A stretch of DNA of 64,000 nucleotides, taken from Prunella strophiata. Lineage: Eukaryota; Chordata; Aves; Passeriformes; Prunellidae. Position 1 is the stretch's first letter. Every line of letters starts with the position of its first letter. Shown in pieces: positions 1-13,215 of the stretch. The translations under genes and the position numbers were made by a program. The notes below the pieces were generated by a model. It saw nothing but the letters and a program-made list of their open reading frames with translations. It searched no databases and was not told the DNA's origin. The DNA lies in the NCBI GenBank assembly GCA_036583965.1, contig JAZBQD010000015.1:85883309-85947308 (forward strand). Direction: 5' to 3'.

Positions 1-2348
1 AGAAATTACTGAACGCAGTTATCCAGCTTACCCCAGAAGGATGTTTGAATCCCACAAGAGAAAGTTGGCTGAGACTACACCTAAGAAGTTTGTTCTTCCT
101 CTAGCTCTGGAAGCAGGGGCTGTTGTGAGGTTGAGTGGCTGCAGTTGACTGCTTAATTTGGTGAAAACCTGGCCATATTTTGACTTTTCTCTTTGTTCAG
201 ATGGATTTAAAAGTCTGAAAAACTCAAAAAGTTAATAGCTTTCATATATGCAGATGGGACTTGAAATGGTGATGCTAATGCAGCTGTGTGTGCCACTTCA
301 AAACATGTGGTCAGAAACCAGCTAAGTTATAAAAAATGTAAAAGGAAAGCCTTTGTTGTGCTATTAAATCTGGAGTTCAGCACTTTAAATTCTGATCTAA
401 AGGAAAAATACAATCACTCATTTGTTACTTTTGTTTCTTAATTTAAAAACTTTCCCAATTACCAGAAAGTGCTGGAAATTAAAAATCACTTTTTTTTTTT
501 TTTTTTAATTAATAAAAACACTGGGAAAAGTGGAAAATTATGTGAAATCTCTTACTAGAGACCTTGTTGGAGAGTTTCCTTTCAGCAAAAGTAATAAAGC
601 AATCTGCTAGAAGAATTCTCTGATGAGACAAAAGGAAACTGAAATGACAAAGCATGTAGTAGCACCATAGAAATTTGGAGCACATATTTTAGAAAGGGAA
701 TTTTTCTGGACTTCATTTACACCTTGGAAGCCAGGGATCCATTTACCCACAGGAGCAGAAAATCTAATGCACTGGTAGCTCTCTGTTTTTCAGGTTTCTT
801 TATTTTCTCTATGCATCTGAAATTGTTGGAATGTGAGAAACAGAAAATCGCTTTTCAAAAACCATGCCTTCGGTGACTGGCACCCCTGAGAAAATTAGGC
901 AAGTTCTGACCACAGCTCCAAGCTGCTAATGCATGTGTGGCAAAGAAGAGAGGAGGAGGAAGAAGACAGTCAGCTACTGATTCAGAGAGAGCACAGAATT
1001 CCAGCACAAATAAGCATGAACAGGAGTGGTGGCAGAGAAGAAAGCTGACTGCACCATGTGTGTTGAGATGGGACAATCAATATCAGGTTATCACATCCTG
1101 GTTAAGCCAGCAGCAGCTGCTGCCAGCAAAACCATACCTAGTTTGCTCCTTGGCTAAAAACTTAAATATCAACACCCTTTAATTATGCATAAAAAGATAA
1201 ACAAAGTTAGCAGCTTTAAAGTACTGTTATTAATTGCACCAAATGTTAGTGAAAGGTTGAATTATTCATAATTATAGTTCTCAGGGGTTTCTTGATTAAG
1301 GGAAATAAGGAGAATTTGTTGTGAGTATCTCATTCCACACAGCTTTCTCAGTTCGCCTAATCCAAGAAACAGGGATATATTCTACATGTCAGTTCTGCAA
1401 AAAATGCATATATCTGCTAGTTCCTTAGCAACCTTCTGGGATATGCCTGCATCTACTCCCATAAACCCTGCATATCAGAAATTGTCTCCAGTGGGTTTCC
1501 AGGGATCAGTGGATTTTGCCACAATAACAATACCATTCATGTGCAGTTAGAGTAAATAATTTTATTTACTTACAGGATCATTGCTGTGTTTTGGGGTTTA
1601 TTGAAATGTTTCTCTAGGAAATAATATGTAAACACACTTCACTGAAAGCCCTCTGTATGAATGAAGAAGGCTGTAAGCTGTGCTAGCTGTATACAATTTT
1701 GTAATAACTGAAAATAAATACTGCTCCTTCAGCAGCCAAGTTGTTCTTGTCACAGCCCTGGCCCTCTTTTCTCTCTGCATTTTAGCTAGAGGTAGTAGCC
1801 AAAATCAGTATAAACTTCTAGAAAGGAAGATTTTAAAAGAACAATATGTCTCTATAGTTTGTGAAATTTCCTATTCAAAAAGTTATCAGCACAGCCTACA
1901 TGCCTTAAATTTATCATTCTGGTATAATTTATGGGTGATCTAAACCTTATCAAACAACCTCATACTTTGGTAACTTTCATATGGTAACAGACTGAGGGAT
2001 GTTTCAGCTGAGTGATTTTTGGTCATGTGAGTAGTGGAAACTAGCTGGAGCATGGAGTAAGGGTCCCTTGCCTGAGACAGTGTTTTCTGGATTCAAATTG
2101 AGCTCAAAGTGCTCACTGCAATCAGGAGTGTGTGGGTCTCCTCCAGCAGCTTATTCAGTGCATGTCAAAGCCTTCACCGAGTGCAGCTCAAGAGCTTCTG
2201 CTTAGCCGCTCATGCATCTGCATTTGTGGGTGATGCTTTGACATGAGCGCACCCAGGTGTTGTTACTCAGTGTATCCAACACTCTCCCACAAAGAGGAGA
2301 CTGCATCTCCTTACTTCTGGTGAAATTGATGGAATTTAGCTTAAGTCC
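1..2348. other. Unique AT-rich non-coding DNA
   Basis: No recognisable gene, RNA or transposon was found. The stretch contains a 17-base T run at 490-506. The short ORFs (up to 87 codons) have no protein-like composition and no convincing splice context. It could be intron or intergenic sequence. Confidence 0.6.
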
Positions 2349-2613
2349 CTGGGGGAGTTTTTACAAGGATGGTAGTGACAGGACAAGGGACAATGGCTTT
2401 AAACTGACAGAGGGTGGGGTTAGATTAGGAAGAAATTCTTTACTTTGAGGGTGGTGAGGCACTTGGACAGGCTGCCCACAGGAGCAGTGGATGCCCCATC
2501 CCTGGAAGTGTTCAAGGCCAGGTTGGCTGGGGCCCAGGGCAACCTGATTTCATTCAGGATATTTTTTGCCCTAAGTCCCTGCCAACCCAAATCATTCTAT
2601 GATTCTATTCTAT
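2349..2613 (+). mobile_element. CR1 LINE 3' end, 5'-truncated
   Basis: The sequence follows the 3' part of a bird CR1 non-LTR retrotransposon in the sense direction. The end of the reverse-transcriptase reading frame is recognisable: the 'DRTRDNGFKL' segment, then 'VVRHLDRLP', then the 'DAPSLEVFKARL' segment. A short 3' untranslated part follows (CCTGCCAACCCAAATCATTC), with the octamer-like tail built on ATTCTATG at about 2593-2613. The reading frame is broken between 'DRTRDNGFKLTEGG' (2257-2448 frame) and 'MRVVRHLDRLPTG' (2445-2642 frame). Compared with the usual CR1 3' end, a segment just before the tail is rearranged or partly lost. This is a typical dead, 5'-truncated insertion. Subfamily not assigned. 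Confidence 0.93.
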
Positions 2614-5600
2614 TTGTGGTATGTGAAAATGTAATCTATTAATGTTAATAAATAGCTGGAAAAATCCTGTCTTTTAAAGTCACTGAAGGTTTAGTTTCCT
2701 TCACAGAGTCAAATTCACACTAAATATTTATGATTTTTTTTTTTTTATTCGGGATGAGAGGCTCATATTTATGTACAACTTTTTCTTACAAGCAAATGGC
2801 AAGTCACAGTAATTTAAGTCATTTGAGTATGTTAAAGCCTAGAAAGACTGAGCAAAAATCACATAGGTCAGATGTATAAATAACTATTTAAACAAATATG
2901 GATGGTATCTGTAGAGATAGATATAATTTATCTATGATACATTATCTATGATATATATTCAAGGTATAGAATGCATATATAGTCACATAGATTTGCACAT
3001 CCATTTAAATAACTTTTACATGGAAATACATGTGACTAATTTTTGGTGTGATGAATGTTCTAGCTGTCCTTTCACACATTTATGTAATAAGGGTGAAATT
3101 GTATTCACACTTGCCTTATCAAAATTAATAACATGTTTGACAGCATGTGAATATGATCTTTAAGTAGCTTTTAAATATAATAAAAGTTACAGTTTACCAT
3201 TCATGTGTCAGTTTCTATACAAAACAAAGAAGGATTTAGTCCAGGGTTGCCTACTTTTTCCACCCATTAGATGGTATTTCTGTGGCTACAATCGCAAGAC
3301 GTGTTTGAGAGAAGAGAAATCTCCTGATGTGGTTTATGAGAAAGAGATGACAAATTTCCAGCAGAGTTACCATTTCCTCCAATGATGATGCTGGGCTGGG
3401 CACAAAGCTGAGTCCCCAGGCCACCTAATTATTGCAGCTTCTGATAGCTCAGTTTAACCTGATCTGTAATCCTGTTGATCCTATTCCCCACCTGAGTGGT
3501 TGGTTGATCACCTTGGTTTAGCAGCTGGTTCAGAGTCTTCTTAAAATAAATGAAGTCCCAAATAACTGCTATAGATAGCTTGGGCAGAAAAGGATAAATA
3601 GGAGTAAGAGTTTTCATGTGATTTGATATTGAGTTTGACTGTGCTCATGGTGGGGGCCAGTGGCCCTTGGGTCATCATTTTCCCTTACACTGCCACTGAA
3701 GGTTTGTCAGCCAGGTAAGTGTCTGTGCCAGCTGCCGTGCCAGCTGGCCCCGTGCTGACTTCTTTGGCATGTCTGTGCTGTGCAGTGATGTGGTGCAGAG
3801 GTGATGGGATTAAACTTGCCCTGAGCTGTTATGCCCACACTGTGTGTTGCAGCATCGTGCAGAGATATTGGCTTGAGTCCCATCAATGGTGTATTGCAAT
3901 AGTGTTGTTCCACCAGCTCTGAGAACTCTTCCCTACATTTTCTGTGGTAGCTTTGGTCATTGTTACTCACGCATTTCTCATTTTTGATCATTTCAGCACA
4001 TTATTCCATTTTAGTTGTGACACAATCAGACAAAGACAAACTCAAGCCAGCAAATAGTTACTGAGACAATTGCTGTCAAAACCTGAGCTCCACCCCAGTA
4101 CTCAGAAAAGCATAGAAGTTAGTGTGGTTGGCAAACCTAATACTGTTAATTTTGTTGTGTGGATTAGAGCTTCTCCTGACTGCGTCTTTTCTCACTTTTT
4201 AATGTTGCATCCAGACCAGAAAAGCATCTTATTATGGAATTGCCCTTTCTACGAGTCACTGGAGCTCATTGCCTCCAAGGATCATGTGGTTTCAGGATAG
4301 ATACGCTGAGAAGTGGGTTTAGCTAACTGGAGACATCCCATGTGCTCTCTTGGAAGTCAACCACAATCTTGTGCTGCTGTGTCAGGGGAATTGATAAAGG
4401 ATTGATTGACCAGCTTTGCCCTGAATAGGGATAACCATTTTTTTCTTAAACTTCCACCCAGTGCTTTGGCAAGCAGAAAGCCTGTACCAGTGCCAAATGT
4501 GTAATTACTTCACTAGCAGTGATGACATGTATGCCTGTTCTGCATGATCCTATTTTGTTGCTTCTTCTGTTGGCTACAAACAACTCAGATAATAGGAACC
4601 TCATCCCTGCATCTGTCTCTCAGCAAGGAGAGCTTTAACCTAAGCTTTGAGCAGCTTTTAAAGAGGAAGAGAAAAAGTACATCAAAATAACAAAAAGCAA
4701 AAGCACATGAACAGGTACTGACTTGGTAAAAAAAGAACAGCATGTGCTGTCTCAAGGGCAATAAAAGCCATATTGCTGTACTGGGCTTTGCTCACACATG
4801 AGAACCATTGCAAGGTGGAGGCCACCTTTGCTGCAAAAAGCTGCCACAGTGTCTTAGGACATTCTCAAAACATATGGATTGTGCCACATGGTGTAGTCCT
4901 CATCAGTCAACAAGGGTCTGGCTTCTGCCACTCCATTCTCTGTTCTATTCTATTCTCTTCTACTCTACAGGAAAGCAATGTTTAGTAAATAGCTAAAATA
5001 AATAAAATTTAGCAACAGATTATTCTTTCTTGCTGTCTCATAGAGAGATAATCATGCATGCAATATGTAATTTTATTTTAAGCAGCTTTCATCTATTTCT
5101 TTTGTGACCTCAATTTATAAATGTGCGTGGAATTAATTCATCATCTCCAGACAGCCTCCTCAGATGAGGACTTCTACCTTTTTTTATATGTTTGAGTATA
5201 ATGTTACTGCAATTAACAGAACTCTTTCATAATCCAGTTCAGCTCACTGCTTTATTCTAATTTCTTGACAGGTTTTCTTCACTGCTTGTGCCTGTGTGTA
5301 TACATGTATACAGACACAAATGCATAATGTATCAAGGTAGCAAAATCATTCATTGTCATGCAGAAAAGGGATCAGTGTCCTGTAGGTGCCATGTGCAGGC
5401 TACTTAAAATTCACTCTCTCTTTATCTCCAATGTTTTCTCACCTGCTTTGTTCAGTAGAATGCACATTTTTAAATGACCATGCAGGAAATATATGTCCTT
5501 TTTACTAAAACTTTTTTCCCTTCTGTGCAGCAGCAGCTGCCTGCCATGTTATTGTTTTTTGTCGCTAGCAGGCTTTTTGGGTGTGTGCCAAGGATTTCCT

Positions 5601-8600
5601 GTGGGGAGCAGGACGATTTGCATCTGAATGGTGAATGGCAAGGCTGGGCGTGGGTACACTCAGCCACACCAGGTGAGATAGAACAGCCGCTTCCAGCTCA
5701 CCTGGAGTAATTAATTCAATAAAAAGTTAATTACAACGAAAGGGAAAAACAAACTTCCATATAACAGATGGTAAATTTTTAGTGTGATGAAAACTAAAAA
5801 GATCTTCTTTTTAAACACCAGTATGGTGTGCCCTAAGTGGTATACAAAATTCTCTTGGTGTATACTCAAGTAATTGCATATGTTATTTCTGTATACTGGC
5901 TCTGCTGTGCTTTTTGATATGTATTTCCTTCTGTTTCAGATACGTGTGAGTTCGTCATAAAGCTTTTCATCAACACAGAGTATTCCTGGCAGAGTATGTT
6001 TGTGGCTTGGTTGCTGGAGGAGTTACAAGTCTTCCATGTCAATCAGCCACTCCTCTTCTAGAAACTTTTGAACTTTGACAGTCAGAACGTCACCCAAATT
6101 TCAGAGAGGAACAGATGCCTTATAAAAACTGAGGCTGGGTCACTAAGAAAAGCTTTGTCCACTCCTTTATCCAGAAAGAGCCATGGTGTAAAGTTGAGCC
6201 CTTTCCCAAAGCATTTGGCTGACCCAGCAGCTGAGGAACTGGCTGGCCAGTCAGGAGGTGAGTATGTAGCTGGGAAGTTTACACAGAGGGAAATCCACAT
6301 GCATCCTCTGCTCAGGTGACAAAATTGAGTGAAAATATGGAAGAAAAGAAAGAAAAATACACTGAGATGGGCACAAAACCATTCCTTACTAGAAATGGGC
6401 CCACAAGTTGATGGTAGGGGTCATAAAACTTAAGGAGGTAGAGCTGGGCTTTTAGTTGAAATAACCTTGAGAAACTGTGTTTAATTAATGTCGGTGCTTG
6501 TAGAATAAACTCTTTCTTGACAAAGAGAAACTTAGTGTACAGAACAGAATTTAATTGTGCTAGAACAATGTTAAAAAGACTGAACTCAAAGTTCCTTGCT
6601 GTTTTGCAAACTAGCAACATGTTTATAATGATTACTGGCTCATAATTTCAGAAATGAGAGATACATATGAATACATATGAATTTTGGAAGAATCCTGATT
6701 TTTATAAAATACTGAGCTTCTGCATGAGAAAGCTGAGGCATTGACCTCAGTTCCTTCTATGGTAGTCCTTCAGTATCAACTGCTACAACTGATCTGTGTA
6801 TTTAAAGTATTTAAAAATGAATGTTGTGCAGGCTTAATTTTTTTCAAAAACTCACCTAGTCATTCCTAGTGCATTTTGCATTTCTTCCCTTTCACTGGCT
6901 CCAGTAGGAGGATAGCTTCTTTTCAAAAAGCCTGATGGCATCAGACAAAAATATATCATCAAGCAGGCAGAAGAAGAAAACCATTGCTGTTCTCAGTGAT
7001 GGGTCTGATCCTACACAAGTTTAATGTTTTCCATTGAGCCAACACATACAGAGCATTTACCAAAATTGAAGACTTCCAGCTGGAAGAGATCTATTCAAAA
7101 ATTTTCCATCATTTTCAGAACTAGATCCCCAAAAGTAGGCTTAGGAAATCCTGATCCTATTGCTGTCAATGGGCAGACTCAGTGTTCTCTATTGCATAAG
7201 GGATAAAAGGAAGGGAGGTGATGATTTATTCTACAAGATAGCAATTTCCCCACATGCTCCCACCCCATCTGCAGGTAATTAAAAGTTGCTGGTGTAGTTA
7301 ATCACACTGAGGGTGTAGACAGACTCCAACCACAGACCTGGGTGGCACTGCTGGCGGTGTTGATGCACAGCCCAGGTGTATTTAGCACCCTCCTGGGGAT
7401 CCTTCTTGCCCTTGCCTTGCTGTGGCTCCAGGCACCTCTACTCTGCACCAGCTATCAGATGAGATGCTGTGCTGTCTAAGAAATAGCAAATGTAGGGACA
7501 TGCTATAGCAAAAACACACACTGTGGTTTTGCTGCACACTACATGCTGAATGATTTTGACATGAATGTTTTACTGGTACATACAGAGAGAAAACTGGTGA
7601 CACTGTGTCTACTGTCTCTGATGCAGATCTGCTCTCCACAGAAGATGGCCAACAAGGAAACCTCACACAGTGAGGCTTGATGTGTGCTCTGTAGCAGTCT
7701 TGTTGTTTGCTGGTATCACACACTAAATTTATTGAATGTTGTTTGGTTTTTCAACTGGAACAAATAAATCTGTCAGTATTTTAACTTGAGCTTGCTCTGC
7801 ACGCAGCAGTTAACATTCCTTAAGCCTTTGTGCTTGATATTGTATTTGGAAGCTCACTTCATAATTATAGGTGGGGCTGTTGGGCTCCTTGTTATTCAGG
7901 CTATTCTGGACCTGAACCAAGGTTTTGTAATGAAGGAGACAGTTGTCTCAGGGACCCTTGCTTGATTGTTTCTCTGATAGACCTACAAGATGTAGGTGCA
8001 CAGAGCAGGGGGTTGCATGTGAAAGAGATTACTTTCATAGTAATGACACTTAGGCATCACCCACATCAGTAGGATTCCTTTTCTGCCCTTACCACCAGGT
8101 TCTCACAGTTGTTTTCAGGGAAAATTTCTAACTGTGGTATCTTATTTCTTTTGTCCACCCAAGATGAGAGGTTAGAACAAGGTCAAGAGAAATACATCAT
8201 GCTTAGAGATGTAAATGGTAGCACTCTGCACTTAAAAAGATCTATGAAAACCAGTGACATCTCAGATCAGGTACCCAGAATGTGGTTTCACATAAGATCT
8301 CAACCTTTCTGTTCCCACTTCCTGATTTGTAAAACACAGATAATCAATTGTTATCTCAGAAGGATATCACTAAAAAAAGAAAAAAAAAACCAGACCAAGC
8401 ACTGATACCCATAGAGCACAATAATGGTGGAGGCACAGAAAAGATTGTGAAAAAATTAAGATCTAAAGAGAATTCCAGCTGCAGAGCTGGGGACCTCACA
8501 CTGAGTAAGAAGGAAAAAATGTTATTGCAAAGTCACTCATTAAATGTGCCCCATCCAGTCTGTTCTGGATAAGGTGAAATTCACTTGATAATAATAGACT

Positions 8601-11535
8601 TTAATTACTCACATGCTGTTGTAACACACATAGTGTGGCTGAATTAGATATGTAGATAAAATCTGAACTTCCAAACTTTCGGATGCCTGATTTTGCAACC
8701 CAAGTAATACTATTCTGGCACAGGAAGATGGAGGGAGATAAAGTTGTTTGTGACAAACTGTATATTCTTATAATCACATGTATGATTTCTAATCTCTCTT
8801 TGTTCCCTCTTCAATAGCCATAAGATTATAAGTGGATGAAACAGGGAGAAAAAAGGCCTTTTGGTCATATAAAATACTGTAGAAGGTAATGAAATTATAC
8901 CAAGACACCATATTTTTCATATGATAAAAAACAGTTTAGAAACACTCCCAGGAAGTCTTGAAAATTAGACATTTGATGTGAGATATAGTAATTTTCTTAT
9001 GAAGCTTTTTTGGGTTACAGGATTACCATGAGGCATTGATCAGAAGCTTTTCTCTGTTCAACAGACTGCTGTGCAGGTATTTAGCAGAGGAAAATCCCTG
9101 CTCCAAAGGACCTTCAAACTAAATTATACCTATTCTGAGTTGGTAGAAAGGCTCAAATGGCTGACACAGGCCTATGCTGTGCAGACAATGAGATTATTAA
9201 CTCAGGATATATAACTACACAGCACAGTGATGTGCAGCCCTTTTGGGCTATCTTGAACTCTAGAACAATCACATCCAGCCAATATCTTCAGCTTCCTTTA
9301 TCCAGCTCAGCTGTGTCAGCAAAACTGAGCAGGAGGCAACAGAGATGGGAAAGGGAAAGTAGCAGAGCCAGGATGGAGAAGCCTTGTGAGCCAGGCTTGC
9401 TTCCATATCAGCCTATGGGATGTGGGATAGGTTGAAAAGAATGAAGAAAATACAGTTACTACTGTGATGTTGGTTTTGGTGTCCTGGACAACCTGTGCAT
9501 CCTATGTCTTCACTGGTGGTGGCATCTGCAGCCATTTGAGATTCCAGGGACTGGGAAAACAGGCAAAATAGGGCAGCTACTATGCTGACTACAGCAGCCT
9601 GATACCTCAGGCAGTGGCAGGGTTTGCTGTTGCAGCAGGACCAGGAGGAAGCAGCCCAAGCAGAGAGCTGGTTGTTCATACTTGGGCAGAGTTCCTCAGC
9701 ACTTTCTCTCTAAGTGGCCCTGCAGAGCTGTGCATTGTGCCACAGCTGAGATAGCAGCACTTCTAGTCCAGCTCCTTTCACCTGTACAGCTCAAAGATCT
9801 GCACAAAAACATGCCTTGTGGCCCTTTTTGCTCAAAAAGGGACAGCTCTTGGTTGAGTTTTCCTTGCAGTGTGGATTTTGTAAACTGAAGTTGCCTCCCA
9901 CGGCCCTGACTGAGGTATATGGTCCTTTGTTTCTGTTTTGTTTTTACTAAGCTGCTTTACTCAGCAATCTTATCAGTGTTCATGAAACTTTAACTGTAAT
10001 GCATTTGTTTCTGCTTAAATGCTTTTTTACAAAATGGTATTTTGTTTCTGCTGCTTGAAATTATATTTAACAGTATCCAAGCTAAATTTATGCACGCACA
10101 TTTAAAGAAGGAGCCTAGATATAATGCATTTTTAACCATGTGAAATATATTAGTAATGGTACTTACAGAAAGAAAAGAAAAATTATTTTGGCTTGCATTA
10201 GTTCCATCTTTGCAGTATGCAGATAAGTACCATACCTTTGACAGTGTAACTATATTAGGTTTGCCTCAAAGCTAGCAGTCAGCAAGCCTTGTGCACGACA
10301 GCCATAACAGGTGTCTGGGGTAAGGGGTGCTGTGGTAGCAGGAGCTCCACACTCTTTTCAGTGTGCTGTCTCCCACAGCTCACAATGGTCCCCATAAAAG
10401 TAGGAGAGACAGAGCACGATAAGCATCACCCTGACTGAACACTTGAGGAATGGGGTATTCTTACAATCAGCAGAAATCCCAAGGGAAAAGGGGAATATTA
10501 AAATACAGACTTGACCTTGCCCTGTTCCTCCTTCCTCCAGAATCATCCAAGGAAAGGAGAAGTGTCCTCATTTGTTCTTTTTTTTTTCCTTAACATGTGT
10601 TTTCTGTGTTAGAATGGAAGCAGCTAAAGGCAGAAATCCATCTAAAGGTGGCTGAAAAAAAGGTTAAGGAAACAAAGACTTCTTACACTGTCATAACTGT
10701 ATGAGAAAGGATGTGGTAATGTCTCAAACAGAAGACTATTATTAAGTGAAAACCAACCAGCAATCAGATGTGGGGCTGGCAGACTTCTTTACTTAGCTAA
10801 AAATAAGCAAGCTGTTGTTTTTAGTTTTTCCAAGCTGTGTTCAAACAGTTTGGTAGCACAGATCAAAACAGGAAGCATTGTTCTGGCAGAAGGGATGATG
10901 CTCTGCACGGCACTTGACTGCTGGTGCTCAGGATGCCTGGCTGCCAGGCTGGTTGTCAGCCTGGTAAGGATCCAGCCAAGCAGGGACCTTTCCAGCTGTT
11001 GTATCCTTGTATGTCACCAGCATGTGCAGCTCTTCCAGCACTCAGCTGCTTTTGCTGTACAAGAGAGACTGGGGAAGGCTGGAGTGACAGCAGAGGGTTT
11101 TGGGGGCTGTGGGTGAAATTGGGGACGTTTGCCTGCTTCTCTGGAGGCCTCAAGAACATTGCTTTAGGCCTGGCCAAAGTCTGAGCTCTCTGCTCATACA
11201 GCCTCCAGCCCCTGAAGGTGCTTTATGTTATCCTGTCTCCAGTTACTGACAGATCACACTTCATTCATTGATAGAAATACCTCAGCCTTCCTGGCAAAGC
11301 CTTCCTACCTAACCCCACTGGGAAGTCAGGAATTACACATTTTGCTAGTGAAAACCCCTCAGGGGCCAGCCCAGTAGCTGTCTGTGAAACAGGTACAGGA
11401 TGTGGTCCTGTGAGCAGGGCCAGCAGCTGAGAGCAGTTGTTCCCCAGCCAGGGCCCTGGGAGGTTGTCTTGGGCCCAAGGGTCCTCAAGAGCATTCTTGT
11501 GGAATGATAAATGCTTAGAAGGAGGGAGGCAAGCC
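2614..11535. other. Long unique non-coding stretch
   Basis: About 8.9 kb with no recognisable gene or transposon. A 13-T run lies at 2734-2746, a perfect 14-bp palindrome GTATACATGTATAC at 5298-5311, and a duplicated ATACATATGA unit at about 6661-6680. There is a good splice-donor-like CAGGTAAGT at about 3711-3719, but no convincing exon in front of it. ORFs up to 113 codons look random. The part from about 9.2 to 11.5 kb is somewhat more GC-rich than its surroundings. Confidence 0.55.
5298..5311. repeat. Perfect 14-bp palindrome
   Basis: GTATACATGTATAC equals its own reverse complement. It sits in a slightly longer imperfect inverted repeat (TGTGT... ...AGACACA). It is probably chance or a decayed TA/CA-rich simple repeat. 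Confidence 0.7.
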
Positions 11536-11840
11536 TGTCGCCCTGATTTTTTAAGTTTCTCTAAAGCCTTCTGATGTTTACATTCTTGTGCAGAACTTTC
11601 TCACACACTTTCTGTAAATAACTTATTGTTTTGTCTTCCTCTGTGGAGGAAGAGCAACTTGATGGACTGTTGAGTTGTCCAGTGGCATGGAGGAGGTGGC
11701 ACTGTCCCCCTCCAATGACACTGGGATTTCAGAAAACTATAAATGGAGTCAGATTCAATAAACTTCCTCTCTTTTTGCTCCCTCACACCTTGCAAAGAGC
11801 TGCTGTCCGTGTTGTGTCGTTTGTGCGCCACAGTGACACA
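11536..11840 (+). mobile_element. LTR-like element, copy A (solo LTR, unassigned family)
   Basis: This segment aligns over nearly its whole length with the reverse complement of 44708-44980, so it is a dispersed repeat. Shared blocks in order are TGTCGCC, CTTCTGATG, GTGCAGAACTTTCTCACACA, CTGTAAATAA, GGAGGAAGAG, GACTGTTGAGTTGTC, CAGTGGCAT and AAAACTATAA, ending near TTGTGCG. It starts with TG, carries a TATA-like TATAAA (11738-11743) and a poly(A)-signal-like AATAAA (11757-11762). These features suit a short retroviral LTR standing alone. If it ends at CACA (11840), the 4-bp word AGCC flanks both sides (11532-11535 and 11841-11844), a possible target duplication. However, alignment with copy B supports the end only to about 11826-11832. 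No internal retroviral genes lie beside it. Family unknown to me. Confidence 0.7.
11738..11762 (+). promoter_or_regulatory. TATA-like and AATAAA motifs inside LTR-like copy A
   Basis: TATAAA lies at 11738-11743 and AATAAA at 11757-11762. Copy B keeps the CTATAA block but not the AATAAA at this place. The 13-base spacing is shorter than expected for a working TATA box and poly(A) signal in one transcript, so function is doubtful. Confidence 0.35.
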
Positions 11841-12461
11841 AGCCCCCTTGTTCTCCTGTGCCTACCATCATTGCCATCAGGCTGCTGACTTGGACTTCCA
11901 GGATTAGGGTGTGCAAGCTCTCCTGCATCCTGGATGAATGTTTTAAGGACTGCGTGAATGCATAAAGCCTCCAGGATGGCAACTGCATGCCACAAAAAGA
12001 AAACTTGAATCCTGCACTCAGAAAGAGTGAAGTGTGAGCTGTGTGTGCTCAGCAGGAAGAGCCACGTAGCTGGGAGAGGGAAGCCAGAGGAGAGGGGACA
12101 GTGCTGTGGAGAGCCAGAGGAAGAGGAAAGATTTAAATCCCACCTCCGTTCCCAACACCTTTTGTTGGACAGTCTCTTGAGTGCAGACATCTCCCCTTCC
12201 ATGGGCTCTTGTTTTCAATGCCATTCTGGGGCACCTGGAATGAGGGAAAAGGTGGAAGGATGGTTTGCACTCTCTAATTGGAGGCATTGCACTTAGGTCT
12301 GAATGGCACAGTGACACCTGCTAGATACCTGAACCTACCTAGGGAAACTCTCCTGAGCACTGCCAAGCACCTCATAGGCAGCCCAGTGACTCATGAGGAC
12401 TGGACTTGTTCCTGGGTTCAGGCTTTTCACACATAGACCACACCTTTGTGCATCATGGCTC

Positions 12462-12484
12462 TTTTTTTTTTTTTTTTTTTTTTT
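12462..12484 (+). repeat. Poly(T) run, 23 bases
   Basis: Uninterrupted T homopolymer. No retroelement body is recognisable on either side, so its origin is unclear. Confidence 0.9.
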
Positions 12485-13039
12485 CAATTAAGCTATTTCA
12501 GTTCACAGTTTATACAATGTGGGTAATTGAGTGAGTGTCACTGTCCCAGGGCAGATGTAAGTAAAATAAATATAATTAGGGTTGTGAGGCACATGAGTCC
12601 TTTGAAGACAGGAGGCAGAATGCAGAGATACTGCAGACAGAGGAACACATTTCTGGCTTTTTCTCTGAGAAGATACTACTTCCACTTATCATCAGACAAT
12701 ATAGTTCACCAAGAAGACACTTTCCCCATGAGAAAATGTAAAGCTGTAAAAATAGCTGTCAAAAATATAAGGTCCAGGTTGAGGCAAAACAGTTGCCAGT
12801 GTCAGACAGGAGCAACTTTGCATGCCTGTGCAAATTGAGCTGGGATCCATACCTTACTATGAAATATTTCTTGTATGGGAGAGCATTTTTAAAATCCACT
12901 GAGTCCATTTCATCACTGTTTCAAAGAGAAGAAGCTGGATTCCAGCACATTTTATCAATAAAAGATCACATGTAGTCAGCAGTGTGATTTTTTTTTTTTT
13001 TTATTGCTTTACATCATCTCTGGGGAAAGTATTTACCTC

Positions 13040-13215
13040 AAGAACTATTTTGCCAGATGATGAGTAGTACTTGTACTTCTTTTCATTGTGTCCAAGCCAT
13101 AACTTTGCCTCATTTGCATCTACTGACTAAATGGTTTAATTAATTTTGCGTTGTGCTTACTGACTAGTTTTAATTAGCAGTTAAATCAGTTCAGTTAACG
13201 AAAAAATGTAGGTGT
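13040..13215. promoter_or_regulatory. Candidate conserved non-coding element
   Basis: Repeat-free sequence with clustered transcription-factor-like cores: an octamer-like ATTTGCAT (13112-13119), TTTAATTAATT (about 13136-13146) and TAATTA (13171-13176), the last two of homeodomain type. Clusters like this are common in conserved developmental enhancers, but AT-rich DNA also produces them by chance. Conservation could not be tested. Confidence 0.25.

Noticed and set aside
3690..3730. Strong splice-donor-like CAGGTAAGT
   Set aside because: No matching acceptor with an open frame in front of it. Single donor-like words are common by chance.
5928..6000. Acceptor-like TTCTGTTTCAG with a possible exon to about 5995
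   Set aside because: No good donor at a fitting distance and stops in the frames examined.
11783..12202. 139-codon ORF, minus strand
   Set aside because: It overlaps the end of LTR-like copy A on the opposite strand and shows no conserved protein pattern.
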